A stretch of 64,000 nt of DNA from Chloroflexota bacterium (GTDB lineage: Bacteria > Chloroflexota > Anaerolineae > Aggregatilineales > Phototrophicaceae): the NCBI GenBank assembly GCA_026707745.1, contig JAPOWG010000096.1:1-64000 (forward strand), written 5' to 3'. The notes below the pieces were generated by a model, which was given only the letters and a program-made list of their open reading frames with translations, was not told the DNA's origin and did no database searches. Numbering within the stretch: position 1 is the first letter of the stretch; each line of letters begins with the position of its first letter. Positions 41,504-49,923 of the stretch are shown one piece after another. The position numbers were made by a program, and so were the translations under genes.

Positions 41504-41884
41504 TCAACTGGTCTCCGCCTCGGCCAAGCGCGCGCGCAGGACTTTTTCCAGCACTTCGACCGGCAGTTCGCCGCCGGGTTTGATGTGGAGCGTCGTGCCG
41601 GAGGTCCAAATGCCAGCCGCCTTCAACCCGTCCTTCTTCAGTGCCGGAATGGCCTTGCTCATAGTATGAAAACCGCAATGTTTCGTGGCTGCCGACATAG
41701 CAACGAAATCTCTCTTGAGGCGGAAGATCGGGATCTGATAATTGACGCGCTCGGTGCATTCGGGCGCAACCCGCCTGATGATTTCGCGCAACTGCTCAAG
41801 CGTCTCGCGGAATCCATCCTCTTGAGCCTCCAGATAAGCGTCGACTTCTTGAGGCGCCTGGCGGGTCGGTTTCGGTTTACTCAT
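41504..41884 (-). CDS. DUF1801 (YdhG-like) small protein
   Basis: 126 residues. The PQEVDAYLEAQEDGFRETLEQLREIIRRVAPECTERVNYQIPIFRLKRDFVAM pattern, with the conserved YQIP-type turn, and GIWTSGTTLHIKPGGELPVEVLEKVLRARL at the end match the DUF1801 fold. I start at the ATG at 41884, overlapping the VOC gene stop by eight bases; the frame runs open further upstream through that gene. Frataxin-like in fold in known structures; function unknown. Confidence 0.78.
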   Translation of the reverse strand: MSKPKPTRQAPQEVDAYLEAQEDGFRETLEQLREIIRRVAPECTERVNYQIPIFRLKRDFVAMSAATKHCGFHTMSKAIPALKKDGLKAAGIWTSGTTLHIKPGGELPVEVLEKVLRARLAEAETS

Positions 41885-42353
41885 TGCGGAAAGCCTTTTC
41901 CAGCGTGGCGATCTCCAGCTTGTCCATTGGCATGAAGGCGGCGACAACGCGCTCAACGGCGGCGGCATCGTCGCTTTTCATCATCTCCAACAAGCGCCGC
42001 GGCGTGATCTGCCAAGAGACGCCGAAGCGGTCGGTCAGCCAGCCGCAGCGGCTGGGCGCGCCGCCGCCAGAAATCAAGCCCTCCCACAACCGGTCGACTT
42101 CTTCCTGGTCCTCACAGAGAACCCTCAGCGATATCGCTGCGCTGTGCTCACAGAAGGAATTGCCGTTGATGATGGTGAAGACCTGCCCGGCCAACTCGAA
42201 GTCGGCGCTAATGATATCGCCCGGGGTGCCCATACCGCTTTCGCCATAGCGCTGGATGTGGGTGACGCGAGAATCGGGCAGAAGCGAGGTATAGAGTTCC
42301 AGCGCCTCTTCGACGCGACCATCAAACCAGAGATTGGTGACGATCTTTTGCAT
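41877..42353 (-). CDS. VOC/PhnB-like metalloenzyme-fold protein
   Basis: 158 residues of the vicinal-oxygen-chelate fold, PhnB-like group (often mislabelled 3-demethylubiquinone methyltransferase). VTNLWFDGRVEEALELYTSLLPDSRVTHIQRYGESG, then ISADFELAGQVFTIINGN and the end DRFGVSWQITPRRLLEMM are typical. It lies four bases after the NTF2-like gene and overlaps the next. No catalytic role is assigned; these proteins often bind small molecules. Confidence 0.85.
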   Translation of the reverse strand: MQKIVTNLWFDGRVEEALELYTSLLPDSRVTHIQRYGESGMGTPGDIISADFELAGQVFTIINGNSFCEHSAAISLRVLCEDQEEVDRLWEGLISGGGAPSRCGWLTDRFGVSWQITPRRLLEMMKSDDAAAVERVVAAFMPMDKLEIATLEKAFRNE

Positions 42354-42356
42354 GGT

Positions 42357-42746
42357 TTAGACCTCCGTTTTGAATTCAACCGCGTACGATTTCATCGACT
42401 TGATCTTCTTGCCGGCTGCGGACGCGAATCGGCAAACGTCACAAAAGGCGACTGATCCACCGTGCTCCACCGTTATGACGCCATTGACTGCGCCATCGCG
42501 CCCCTGGGTGATGATGGAATGAATGACCAATTCGGTCGCGACCGCGTTTTTCATCGCTTCCAGCGCCTCGCGCGCGGCCGCTTTGCCGCGCAGGTCGGCT
42601 TCGCCGATGATCTGCCAGCGGATGTCGTCAGTAAATTTGTCGAGGATGCCTTCGACATCGGCGCGAGCGAAAGCGATGTTCAGATCCCGCAGTAGCAGCT
42701 TCTTTGGCGCACTGCCGCAATCGGCATTGACGGTGATCTTGAGCAC
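42357..42746 (-). CDS. NTF2/SnoaL-like protein
   Basis: About 129 residues with the cone-shaped fold pattern: LRDLNIAFARADVEGILDKFTDDIRWQIIGEADLRGKAAAREALEAM. The remainder, VITVEHGGSVAFCDVCRFA, gives the strand set. The start is taken at the GTG at 42746 (VLKITVNADCG), since the longer frame crosses into the cytidine deaminase gene. Function unknown; possibly a small-molecule binding or isomerase-like protein. Confidence 0.7.
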   Translation of the reverse strand: MLKITVNADCGSAPKKLLLRDLNIAFARADVEGILDKFTDDIRWQIIGEADLRGKAAAREALEAMKNAVATELVIHSIITQGRDGAVNGVITVEHGGSVAFCDVCRFASAAGKKIKSMKSYAVEFKTEV

Positions 42747-42769
42747 AGCTTCGTCTCTTGGCTGCTGTT

Positions 42770-43171
42770 TTAGTCTTGCAGGTTCGCCGGTCCAAAACCA
42801 AAAGGCAGCAGGTCCGCCAGCGTCGCTCGCTGATGTACCGCCCCTTCGAGATCGGCCATGACAACAATCATACTCGGCGAGAACTCGTAGAGCAATTGCC
42901 GGCAGACGCCACAAGGAGATCCCCCGTCGCGCGTGACGACGGCGACCGCGGAGAACTCGCGTTTGCCCTCGCTAATCGCCTTAACCAAGGCGGTCCTTTC
43001 GGCGCAGATGGTCGGCGTGTAACTGGCGCTTTCCACGTTGCAACCGGTGAAGACGTCGCCATCGAGCGTCAATAGCGCCGCTCCGACGCGGTAGTTACTG
43101 TAGGGAATGTAAGCCATTTCGCTGGCGGCTATAGCTGCTTTTATCAGTTCAGCTTCGGCTGGACGAGACAT
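42770..43171 (-). CDS. cdd: Cytidine deaminase
   Basis: 133 residues, homotetrameric class, converting cytidine and deoxycytidine to uridine in pyrimidine salvage. Zinc ligands are Cys56 in TICAERTAL (with catalytic Glu58) and Cys87/Cys90 in SPCGVCRQ. The N-terminal YIPYSNYRVGAALL segment binds the nucleoside. It overlaps the 3' end of the CNNM-type gene by 23 bases, so the two are translationally linked. Confidence 0.94.
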   Translation of the reverse strand: MSRPAEAELIKAAIAASEMAYIPYSNYRVGAALLTLDGDVFTGCNVESASYTPTICAERTALVKAISEGKREFSAVAVVTRDGGSPCGVCRQLLYEFSPSMIVVMADLEGAVHQRATLADLLPFGFGPANLQD

Positions 43172-44492
43172 GAGGACTCAAAGGCTCCGTTTTCTCTGGT
43201 GGCGGGGTCGCCAGGTCAGGCGCTTCGGAAGCGATCTTGCGGACAACGACCTTGCGGATGCGGTGACCGTCGATGGATTTGACCGCCATGCTAAGAACGT
43301 CGGTGGTGATGGTCTCTTCGGTGTTAGGCACGCGACCCAAATGCAAATAGATATATCCGCCTAGCGTGTCAGTAGCGTTGGTATCGATCGAACAGTCGAG
43401 CAGATCGTTGAGGTCATCAAGGTCCATGCTGCCGTCGATCAGCCACGAGCCATCGTCCATCGCGACGAATTCTTCTTCTTCATCGACATCGTATTCGTCA
43501 CGGATATCACCGATGATCTCCTCGATCAAGTTCTCAATAGTGATTAAGCCCGAGGTGCCCCCGTATTCATCCACCACCACCGCTAGGTGGATGTTCTCCG
43601 CCTGCATCTCCTTTAACAGGGCATCGGCGCGTTTGCTTTCCGGCACAAACCAGGCGGGACGGATCAATTCCCGAATTGAACTGCTGCCCAGGTCGTCGCG
43701 GTTCTCCAGCAAGGTCAAGATGTCCTTGGCGATGAGCAAACCAATCACTTTGTCAATGCTGTCTTCATAGACGGGCAGGCGCGAAAAACCGGAATCGACA
43801 AAGGCGGAAAGCGCCTCCATCATCGAGTCGTTGACCTCGAGCGCGACAATGTCAATCCGCGGCGTCATCAATTCGCGCGCGTTGCTATCGCCTAATTGCA
43901 GGACGGAATAGATCATGTCCCGCTCTTCTTCTTCGATAGTGCCGCCGCTGTGCCCGGCGCTGACGAGAGTTAGAATCTCCTCTTCCGTAACCAGGTTTAC
44001 CAGAGGCTCGCCACCGAACAAGCGCGAAATCAAACGGCTCAGAAAAAGCACTAAAGCTGTCAAAGGCGACATGATCATCACGAGACCGCGCATGGGCGTG
44101 ACGGCGAGGCGATACAAGTTTTCGGCATAGGTCGAGCCTAGCGCCTCCGGCACGAGATCGCCCAGGATCAGCGTCGCGGTGGCGCCCAGAATGACCGTAA
44201 CGAGCGCTACTGCAATCCGAGCGGCGAGGTCGCCATCCGTTATTGAATCATTAACCAGCAGCACCAGAACCGTGGCGATGGCGAAACGTGTCAGGATATG
44301 CGCCAAGCTGACCGTCATGCCGAGTCGCAAGGTTTCCTCCGTCAGCGCCAGAACCTGCACTGCGCTATTGTCGCCTTCCTCCGCCCGATCACGGAGTCCG
44401 GCGCGGGAAACGTTCTGTAGCGCGGCGCTCAACAAGCTGACCATTGCATGGATGCAGATCAGGACAAAAAGCGTTGCCACAAGCCAGGTCAT
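43149..44492 (-). CDS. CNNM/CorC family membrane protein with CBS pair (HlyC/CorC type)
   Basis: About 447 residues. An N-terminal CNNM domain has four membrane helices (MTWLVATLFVLICIHAMVS, then FAIATVLVLLVND and ATLILGDLVPEALG). Two CBS domains follow (LMTPRIDIVALEV, and FVPESKRADALLKEMQ to GGTSGLITIENLIEEIIGDIRDE), then a C-terminal CorC_HlyC domain. The family exports or regulates Mg2+/Co2+. The ATG at 44492 is the standard start; an ORF runs to 44543. First gene of the group with cdd, with a promoter about 160 bases upstream. Confidence 0.9.
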   Translation of the reverse strand: MTWLVATLFVLICIHAMVSLLSAALQNVSRAGLRDRAEEGDNSAVQVLALTEETLRLGMTVSLAHILTRFAIATVLVLLVNDSITDGDLAARIAVALVTVILGATATLILGDLVPEALGSTYAENLYRLAVTPMRGLVMIMSPLTALVLFLSRLISRLFGGEPLVNLVTEEEILTLVSAGHSGGTIEEEERDMIYSVLQLGDSNARELMTPRIDIVALEVNDSMMEALSAFVDSGFSRLPVYEDSIDKVIGLLIAKDILTLLENRDDLGSSSIRELIRPAWFVPESKRADALLKEMQAENIHLAVVVDEYGGTSGLITIENLIEEIIGDIRDEYDVDEEEEFVAMDDGSWLIDGSMDLDDLNDLLDCSIDTNATDTLGGYIYLHLGRVPNTEETITTDVLSMAVKSIDGHRIRKVVVRKIASEAPDLATPPPEKTEPLSPHVSSSRS

Positions 44493-44654
44493 GACTGCCC
44501 TTCCGCAGATCTTTCTACGGCAAAGACAAAACAAGCCGGGCACGTTGATCCATGATCGGCTGAGACAAGATTTCCTATGTGCATGGGACTCCCAGAGGGA
44601 GGCTCAGGTGTGTCGTCCACTAGTTTTTCAGAACTCGGTTGACAGAGTGAAATT

Positions 44655-44684
44655 ACTATACCACAGCCATTTCGGCAAATGCAA
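44655..44684 (-). promoter_or_regulatory. Promoter of the CNNM-cdd gene group
   Basis: TTGCAT (44679-44684), 18 bases, TATAGT (44655-44660) on the minus strand. The leader to the ATG is about 155 nt and includes a CTCCC-TCT-GGGAG hairpin; no known riboswitch class is recognisable by eye. Confidence 0.5.
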
Positions 44685-44701
44685 GTGGGCTCGCGACCAT
44701 G

Positions 44702-45559
44702 CTAATATGCGCTGCGATCCCAGTCATAACGCGCCTTCCAGCTCAGCAAGCGCTCCGCTTTGCCGGGGTCGACCGGGCTGGCATTGCCTTTGAGTTCGCT
44801 GGCGACCGGGTAGTCGCCGGGGAAGTGTCGCGCCAGCAACTCTCTAGTATCTTCCTCACGGTAGGTTGACGGCGCGCAGATATTAAAGGCTTCGTGCCCG
44901 GGCCGGGTATGTGTCATGGCCAGGCGACAGGCGCTCGCGGCATCGCGCACATCGACGAAAGTCCAAAAGGCGCCGTAGCGCTCGTCATCGCGGGTTGGCC
45001 TGCCGCGCGCCGCCCGTAGCCAGCCTTGCGCATCGTCATCAATAACCGTGGTGAAACGCAGGCTGGCCAGCGACATATCCGGAATGCGGCGTAAAAACCC
45101 TTCGGCAAGGGTCTCCCCGACCATCTTGGACAAACCATAACAATCTTGAGACAAGGTGGGATGCGCTTCGTCGATTGGCAAATAGACCGGGTTGAAGTGG
45201 CGAAAGCGAAAAGCGTATCCCAGGGCGGAAATGCTGCTCGCCAGCACCACATGCTTGATATCGAGGATGGCGGCCGCTTCCAACACGTTAAAGGTGGATA
45301 TGACGTTATTGCGGAAGACAACATCGGCGGTGTGTGCCGTCGGCGACGGAATGGCGGCCAAGTGGATAACGGCGTCATGGCCGCGCATGACACCGATGAC
45401 CTGCCCCAGATCTTCAAAGTCGACCAGCTGGGTATCCCAGACCTGTTTGCGCTCTTTGTCGGCCGGGGTGACATCGTAGCCATGTTCGATAAGCTCCTCC
45501 ACCGTCACGCGGCCGATCTTGCCGTCCGCGCCGCTGACGAGCACCTTTCCAATGGTCAT
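44702..45559 (-). CDS. NAD-dependent epimerase/dehydratase (extended SDR)
   Basis: 285 residues. The Rossmann motif is LVSGADGKIGRVTVEEL with the GxxGxxG pattern. VIHLAAIPSPTAHTADVVFRNNVISTFNVLEAA and the catalytic YGLSKMVGE (Tyr-x-x-x-Lys) confirm an extended short-chain dehydrogenase. It is divergent from mannonate dehydratase with a 98-base spacer, so a uronate or sugar-acid substrate is plausible. The fold is sure; the substrate is inferred. Confidence 0.88.
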   Translation of the reverse strand: MTIGKVLVSGADGKIGRVTVEELIEHGYDVTPADKERKQVWDTQLVDFEDLGQVIGVMRGHDAVIHLAAIPSPTAHTADVVFRNNVISTFNVLEAAAILDIKHVVLASSISALGYAFRFRHFNPVYLPIDEAHPTLSQDCYGLSKMVGETLAEGFLRRIPDMSLASLRFTTVIDDDAQGWLRAARGRPTRDDERYGAFWTFVDVRDAASACRLAMTHTRPGHEAFNICAPSTYREEDTRELLARHFPGDYPVASELKGNASPVDPGKAERLLSWKARYDWDRSAY

Positions 45560-45657
45560 GTGACTGCTCCTTTCTCGAGAGCAAGCGCTTTCTACAGCAA
45601 ATGCGCTACACTATAGACGAAATTCAAGTTTTGTAAAACGCAGGGAGGGGATGAACG

Positions 45658-46707
45658 GTGACAGAAATGATGCGCGTGGCATTGGGCCAACATCCGGTAG
45701 CGACGCACGAGTATCTAACCTTCGCCAAACAGTTGGGCGTCGGAGGCGTACAACTCAATATGATCGGTAAGGAGATCGATCTGATCGGGGAAGTGACTGA
45801 CCTGCCCCCGGACAAGGGCTACCTCGATGCGACCTATTTGCAACGCCTCAAGCAGAAGGTCAATGATTATGGCTTGGCGCTGGAAGCGATCGAGAACGTG
45901 CCGCGTCACTTCTATATCGACGCCATGCTTGCTGGACCGCGCCGCGATCCTCAGATCGAGAATTACCAGCGAACGGTGCGCAATATGGGCGAGGCGGGCA
46001 TCCCCATCCTGGGCTTGAACTGGATGCCAAACTTGGTCTGGCGCACGCCGATGGCGGTCGGACGCGGTGGCGTCATAGTAACCGCATTCGACATGGAACG
46101 GGCGCTGGCCGGCGAGGTGGAGGTCGGCATCACCGAAGTGGCCGAAGCTGAGGACCGCGAATACAGCGAGAGCGAGATCTTCGACAACTATGTCTATTTC
46201 ATGAAACATGTGCTTCCCGTTGCAGAGGAAGCGGGCGTCAAAATCGCGCTGCACCCCGACGATCCGCCGGTAGAATCGCTGGGCGGGATCGCGCGGGTCT
46301 TTTACAAGCCGGAGAATTTCAAGCGCGCCCTGGACGCGGCGCCCAGCCCCAACCACGGCCTCGACTTTTGCATGGGCTGCTTTTCCGAGATGGTTTACGC
46401 CGACAAGAGCAACAACGATGGCGTGCTGGAAGCCATCCGCTATTTTGGCCAGCGCGGCAAGATCTTCTATGTGCACTTCCGCGATGTGCAGGGCTGTGTG
46501 CCCAGCTTCCAGGAGTGCTTCCCGGGCGAGGGCAATGTCGATGTGGTGGCTGCGATCAAGACACTTAAAGAGGTTGGCTTCACCGGCTTCATTATCGACG
46601 ATCATGTGCCAGAGATGATCGACGACAGCGATTGGCGGCACCGCGGTCACGCTTATTCAACCGGCTATATCATGGCGCTGGTCGAGGCGGTAAACAAGCT
46701 GACGTAA
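45658..46707 (+). CDS. uxuA: Mannonate dehydratase
   Basis: 349 residues, TIM-barrel enzyme that turns D-mannonate into 2-keto-3-deoxygluconate. Conserved segments are IALHPDDPP (His and Asp), CMGCFSEM (Cys metal ligand), FYVHFRDVQG (His) and FIIDDHVPEM (Asp-His). The GTG at 45658 follows GGGAGGGG; an ATG at 45667 is a possible alternative. It represents the hexuronate branch and is not accompanied by kdgK or kdgA here. Divergent from an epimerase gene that may feed the same route. Confidence 0.88.
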   Translation: MTEMMRVALGQHPVATHEYLTFAKQLGVGGVQLNMIGKEIDLIGEVTDLPPDKGYLDATYLQRLKQKVNDYGLALEAIENVPRHFYIDAMLAGPRRDPQIENYQRTVRNMGEAGIPILGLNWMPNLVWRTPMAVGRGGVIVTAFDMERALAGEVEVGITEVAEAEDREYSESEIFDNYVYFMKHVLPVAEEAGVKIALHPDDPPVESLGGIARVFYKPENFKRALDAAPSPNHGLDFCMGCFSEMVYADKSNNDGVLEAIRYFGQRGKIFYVHFRDVQGCVPSFQECFPGEGNVDVVAAIKTLKEVGFTGFIIDDHVPEMIDDSDWRHRGHAYSTGYIMALVEAVNKLT

Positions 46708-46715
46708 ATGTAGCT

Positions 46716-47915
46716 TCAGGTCGCTGCGGCAAAAGCGCGGCGCCCCTCCAGCAAGAGCGTCGCCTCGTGCAGCAGGAAGGTGATTGCCATGACAATTACC
46801 AGAAATTGCGGAAGTACCTCCAATCCGAAGGTCTCCGCCAAGGTCCCGGCTAACCAGGGCAAGACAGCCATGCCTAGGCTGGCGCCGGTGAATTGAAAGC
46901 CAATGGCGTTCGCGACATGATGGTTGCCGACGCGTCCCGGCGTGTCCGAGGCCATCAGCGGCGCGAAGGGCGCAATACAAAAACCGACCAAGGCTAATCC
47001 CATGAGCGTACTGGCGTCGCTCATGCCCCACCAAAGCAAGGCGGCGCCACAGACAGCGCCCAAGCTGCTCAGGCGTAGGAACATGCCATTGCCGATCCGC
47101 GTGATGATGAACCCGACCACGAAGCGACTGACCGTCAGGCTTGCCCAATACATGCTGACCCAACTGCTGGCGACCTTGGGATCAATCAGCCGCGCGTCGA
47201 TCAGGAAATTGTTGGAAAACTGTCCGGCCACCAGTTCGAGGCCCGTGGTCGTCATAAAAGTCAGGATCATCAGCCAGACAATGGGCATACGCGCGGTCTG
47301 TCGCAAGGTGGCATGAACCCGTTCGCCGCGCTTGTTCTTGGCTTCGCCCAAGGACCACTCTTTGCGCGTCAGGATGAAACCGAGCAGGATGAGGCCGCGC
47401 ATGGCCGCGAACAGGACGTATGCCCAGCGCCAGGCCAGGCCAAGGTCGATCACAATGGTCGTAACAACCAAAGGACCTATTGTAGAACCAATGCCAAAGC
47501 TGCCATGCAACCAATTCATCTGCCGGGCCGAGAAGTTAACCGCGGCAAAAGCGTTGATGCCCGCCGCCATGGCGCCCGATCCCAGGCCGCTGATAAGTGC
47601 CGCCAAGAGGACGATGATCCAGAGGGGCGCCGCCGCAAATACCAGCAAGCTCGCGCCTGTAATGCCAATGCCGGCGATCAAGACCCGGGCGATGCCGAAG
47701 CGATTGATCAAAGGCCCGCTGGACGCGCTGGTCACAAGCCGTCCGACGGTCGCGACCGAGACCAAGACGCCCAAGGCGCTCAAGCTGAGGTCAAAATCGT
47801 CCTGCACGTAGATCCATACCACGCCCAGCGCGCCTGCGTGCAAGCCGCCCATCGCGAACATGGTGCAAGATAGCAGAAATAACTTTGTTGTGCCGCTGGG
47901 CCGCCGGAGGCTCAT
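46716..47915 (-). CDS. Major facilitator superfamily transporter
   Basis: 399 residues, 12 predicted helices. The helix 2-3 loop (GRLVTSASSGPLINRFGIARVLIAG) fits the MFS motif A pattern GxLaDrxGrr. The central loop TRKEWSLGEAKNKRGERV is basic. It converges with uxuA, the two stops lying eight bases apart. Substrate unknown; a sugar-acid role is only suggested by the neighbour. Confidence 0.86.
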   Translation of the reverse strand: MSLRRPSGTTKLFLLSCTMFAMGGLHAGALGVVWIYVQDDFDLSLSALGVLVSVATVGRLVTSASSGPLINRFGIARVLIAGIGITGASLLVFAAAPLWIIVLLAALISGLGSGAMAAGINAFAAVNFSARQMNWLHGSFGIGSTIGPLVVTTIVIDLGLAWRWAYVLFAAMRGLILLGFILTRKEWSLGEAKNKRGERVHATLRQTARMPIVWLMILTFMTTTGLELVAGQFSNNFLIDARLIDPKVASSWVSMYWASLTVSRFVVGFIITRIGNGMFLRLSSLGAVCGAALLWWGMSDASTLMGLALVGFCIAPFAPLMASDTPGRVGNHHVANAIGFQFTGASLGMAVLPWLAGTLAETFGLEVLPQFLVIVMAITFLLHEATLLLEGRRAFAAAT

Positions 47916-48043
47916 ATGTCCATTTCTTCGCCTTTAGAGGCGAGGCGCGCCACGTAAGTATTGAAGCCTTAGCGCATTTGGGGGAGTCTAACCGAGATTG
48001 CCGGCCAGCGCGATATGAGATTCCCGCGGCTTTCGCGCTGCGC

Positions 48044-49747
48044 TCACGCCTCCACTCGACGCCGCAACAAGTTCCATAGCCAGGCCAGTTCGTCCAGCCG
48101 CAAAACCCGCGCCGTTGACAGAAATATGCCCCCGTAAAGCAGCGCGCCCACAGTCACCAACAGCGCCTCGTGCACGATGCTCGCCGCGCTAAAAGCCGCG
48201 CTCAAATATGGCAAAGTCGCCAGGGCTGCCACTGCCATGATCACCGAGGCGACGGCCGTCTTGAAAACGGTTATCGCCATCCGCTGCGAACCAAAGCCAT
48301 CGAGTCGCCGCCAAAGCAGGAACCCAGAGATTGAAGCGTGGACAAAATGCTTGAGGCTATCGGCAATCATTAAACTGAACAAGCCGAAAGAATCGAAGAG
48401 AAGCAGGGCGGCGCCCATATAACAGACCAAGCTCACGACCCCGACCAACGCCGGCGTCAGCGTATCTTTGCGAGCATAAAAGGCGTAAACCAGGAGCAAA
48501 TCAACAGCGGCGAAAGGCAATCCGATCAGGTATAAACGTAGGGCTTGCGCCGTGACCTGCGTATCCGCCGCGCCGAAAGCGCCATGCTCGAATAGCAAGG
48601 CGATAATCGGGATCGCCAGCACGAACAAGCCCGTAGCCGCGGGCAAGATTAAAGTCATGGTCAAGCGCAATCCCAGTCCCAAGGTATCCTGAAAAGCGCG
48701 ATGGCCGTCTTCGGTCATCTCGGACGATTGGCGCGCCAATGTCGGCAAGATGGCGATGCTTATGGCCGTCGCGACCAAACCTTGCGGAAATTGGATGAGC
48801 GTCGTCGCCCAAACCATATAGGCGATCCCGCCCGCGCCCGTTTGGTTGGCGATGTTGTAGCTAAAGGGTCGGATGATAAGCGTATCCATGACCAGCGAAA
48901 ACATCACCGGTGCGTAGAGGGTGGCAATGCTGCGCAACGCGGGATGACGCCAACGGATGCTCAAACGAAGTCGGCGCAATTGCAGCCCGGGTAACTGCAG
49001 GGCCACCTGGGCGATGGCGCCGATCAACCAGCCGAGCGCAACGACCATGATGCCGCTCGCTGGCCGCGCCAACACAAAGGGATTCAGGCTGGCGAACCCG
49101 CCAAGGCTCGGTTGCAGCGCCATCGACGGCACAAGCGCCAATGTTACCAAAACCGTGCAGGCGTTGAAGACGACGCCGGCGAACGCGGGCAAGGTAAAGG
49201 AACGCAGCGCGAAAAGCGTCCCGCTGAAAACGGCGAACAAGCTCATGCAGATCAATGCCGGCGCGGTCATGCGCAGCATATCGGTGGCGAGCCCTACCGT
49301 GCCCGCGTCGGCGCCGCTGGCCACGGCCATAACGATCTGCGGGGCGAAAATCTCGATCAGCAGCACCAGAAGCGCCAGCGCGGCGCATACCAGGCTCATA
49401 AGTATTGACACCACGCGCCACAACTCATCTTTGCCGCGCGTGACGATGATTTCGCTCAGTACCGGTACGATGGCGCCGTTGATATGCCCGCCGATAAGCA
49501 AGTCGTAGATAGCGCGGGGCACGATGATGGCGACTTGAAAGGCATCCACCGCGCCGCTGGCGCCGAATAGAAATGTGAGCATGGTTTCGCGCGCCAGACC
49601 AAGAACGCGACTGAAGATATTGCCAAGCGCGAGAATGCCGCTGGCTCCTGCCACGTTGGCGTTGGTGCGTTCCTGCTCCGCAACTTGCCTTTCGCTGGAA
49701 GGGGGCAAGTCTTCAGCATTGGGTAGTGACGGCTGCTCCGCTTTCAT
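48044..49747 (-). CDS. murJ: Lipid II flippase MurJ
   Basis: 567 residues of the MATE/MOP-superfamily flippase that moves lipid II across the membrane for peptidoglycan synthesis. The N-terminal ILALGNIFSRVLGLARETMLTFLFGASGAVDAFQVAIIVPRAIYDLLIGGHINGA region is a MurJ/MviN hallmark. About 14 helices follow, with VMDTLIIRPFSYNIANQTGAGGIAYMVWATTLIQFPQGLVATAIS in the middle. It indicates a peptidoglycan-making organism. No other murein gene is adjacent. Confidence 0.92.
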   Translation of the reverse strand: MKAEQPSLPNAEDLPPSSERQVAEQERTNANVAGASGILALGNIFSRVLGLARETMLTFLFGASGAVDAFQVAIIVPRAIYDLLIGGHINGAIVPVLSEIIVTRGKDELWRVVSILMSLVCAALALLVLLIEIFAPQIVMAVASGADAGTVGLATDMLRMTAPALICMSLFAVFSGTLFALRSFTLPAFAGVVFNACTVLVTLALVPSMALQPSLGGFASLNPFVLARPASGIMVVALGWLIGAIAQVALQLPGLQLRRLRLSIRWRHPALRSIATLYAPVMFSLVMDTLIIRPFSYNIANQTGAGGIAYMVWATTLIQFPQGLVATAISIAILPTLARQSSEMTEDGHRAFQDTLGLGLRLTMTLILPAATGLFVLAIPIIALLFEHGAFGAADTQVTAQALRLYLIGLPFAAVDLLLVYAFYARKDTLTPALVGVVSLVCYMGAALLLFDSFGLFSLMIADSLKHFVHASISGFLLWRRLDGFGSQRMAITVFKTAVASVIMAVAALATLPYLSAAFSAASIVHEALLVTVGALLYGGIFLSTARVLRLDELAWLWNLLRRRVEA

Positions 49748-49791
49748 GACTTCGACTTTCGCCTGGAGCCTACGCTCGAATAACGCGCTTC

Positions 49792-49821
49792 AATATACAC
49801 CGGCGGCGCTGTTATGCTCAA
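49792..49821 (-). promoter_or_regulatory. Promoter of murJ
   Basis: TTGAGC (49816-49821), 18 bases, TATATT (49792-49797) on the minus strand, 45 bases before the ATG. Confidence 0.45.
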
Positions 49822-49863
49822 TCGGCAAAAGAGGGGCGGTCTGCCCTGCCCAACACATCTGCC

Positions 49864-49892
49864 TTAGCGGAATCCGCAAAGCATACTATAAT
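49864..49892 (+). promoter_or_regulatory. Promoter of the first recD2
   Basis: Perfect TATAAT (49887-49892) with a weak TTAGCG (49864-49869) 17 bases upstream. It is divergent from the murJ promoter. Confidence 0.45.
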
Positions 49893-49923
49893 CAAACGAT
49901 GAAACGATACTAGGCTGCCCGAC

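Noticed and set aside
44493..44654. Leader of the CNNM gene considered as a known riboswitch (M-box, yybP-ykoY, ydaO)
   Set aside because: None of the conserved core sequences of these classes is visible; kept only as a long leader.
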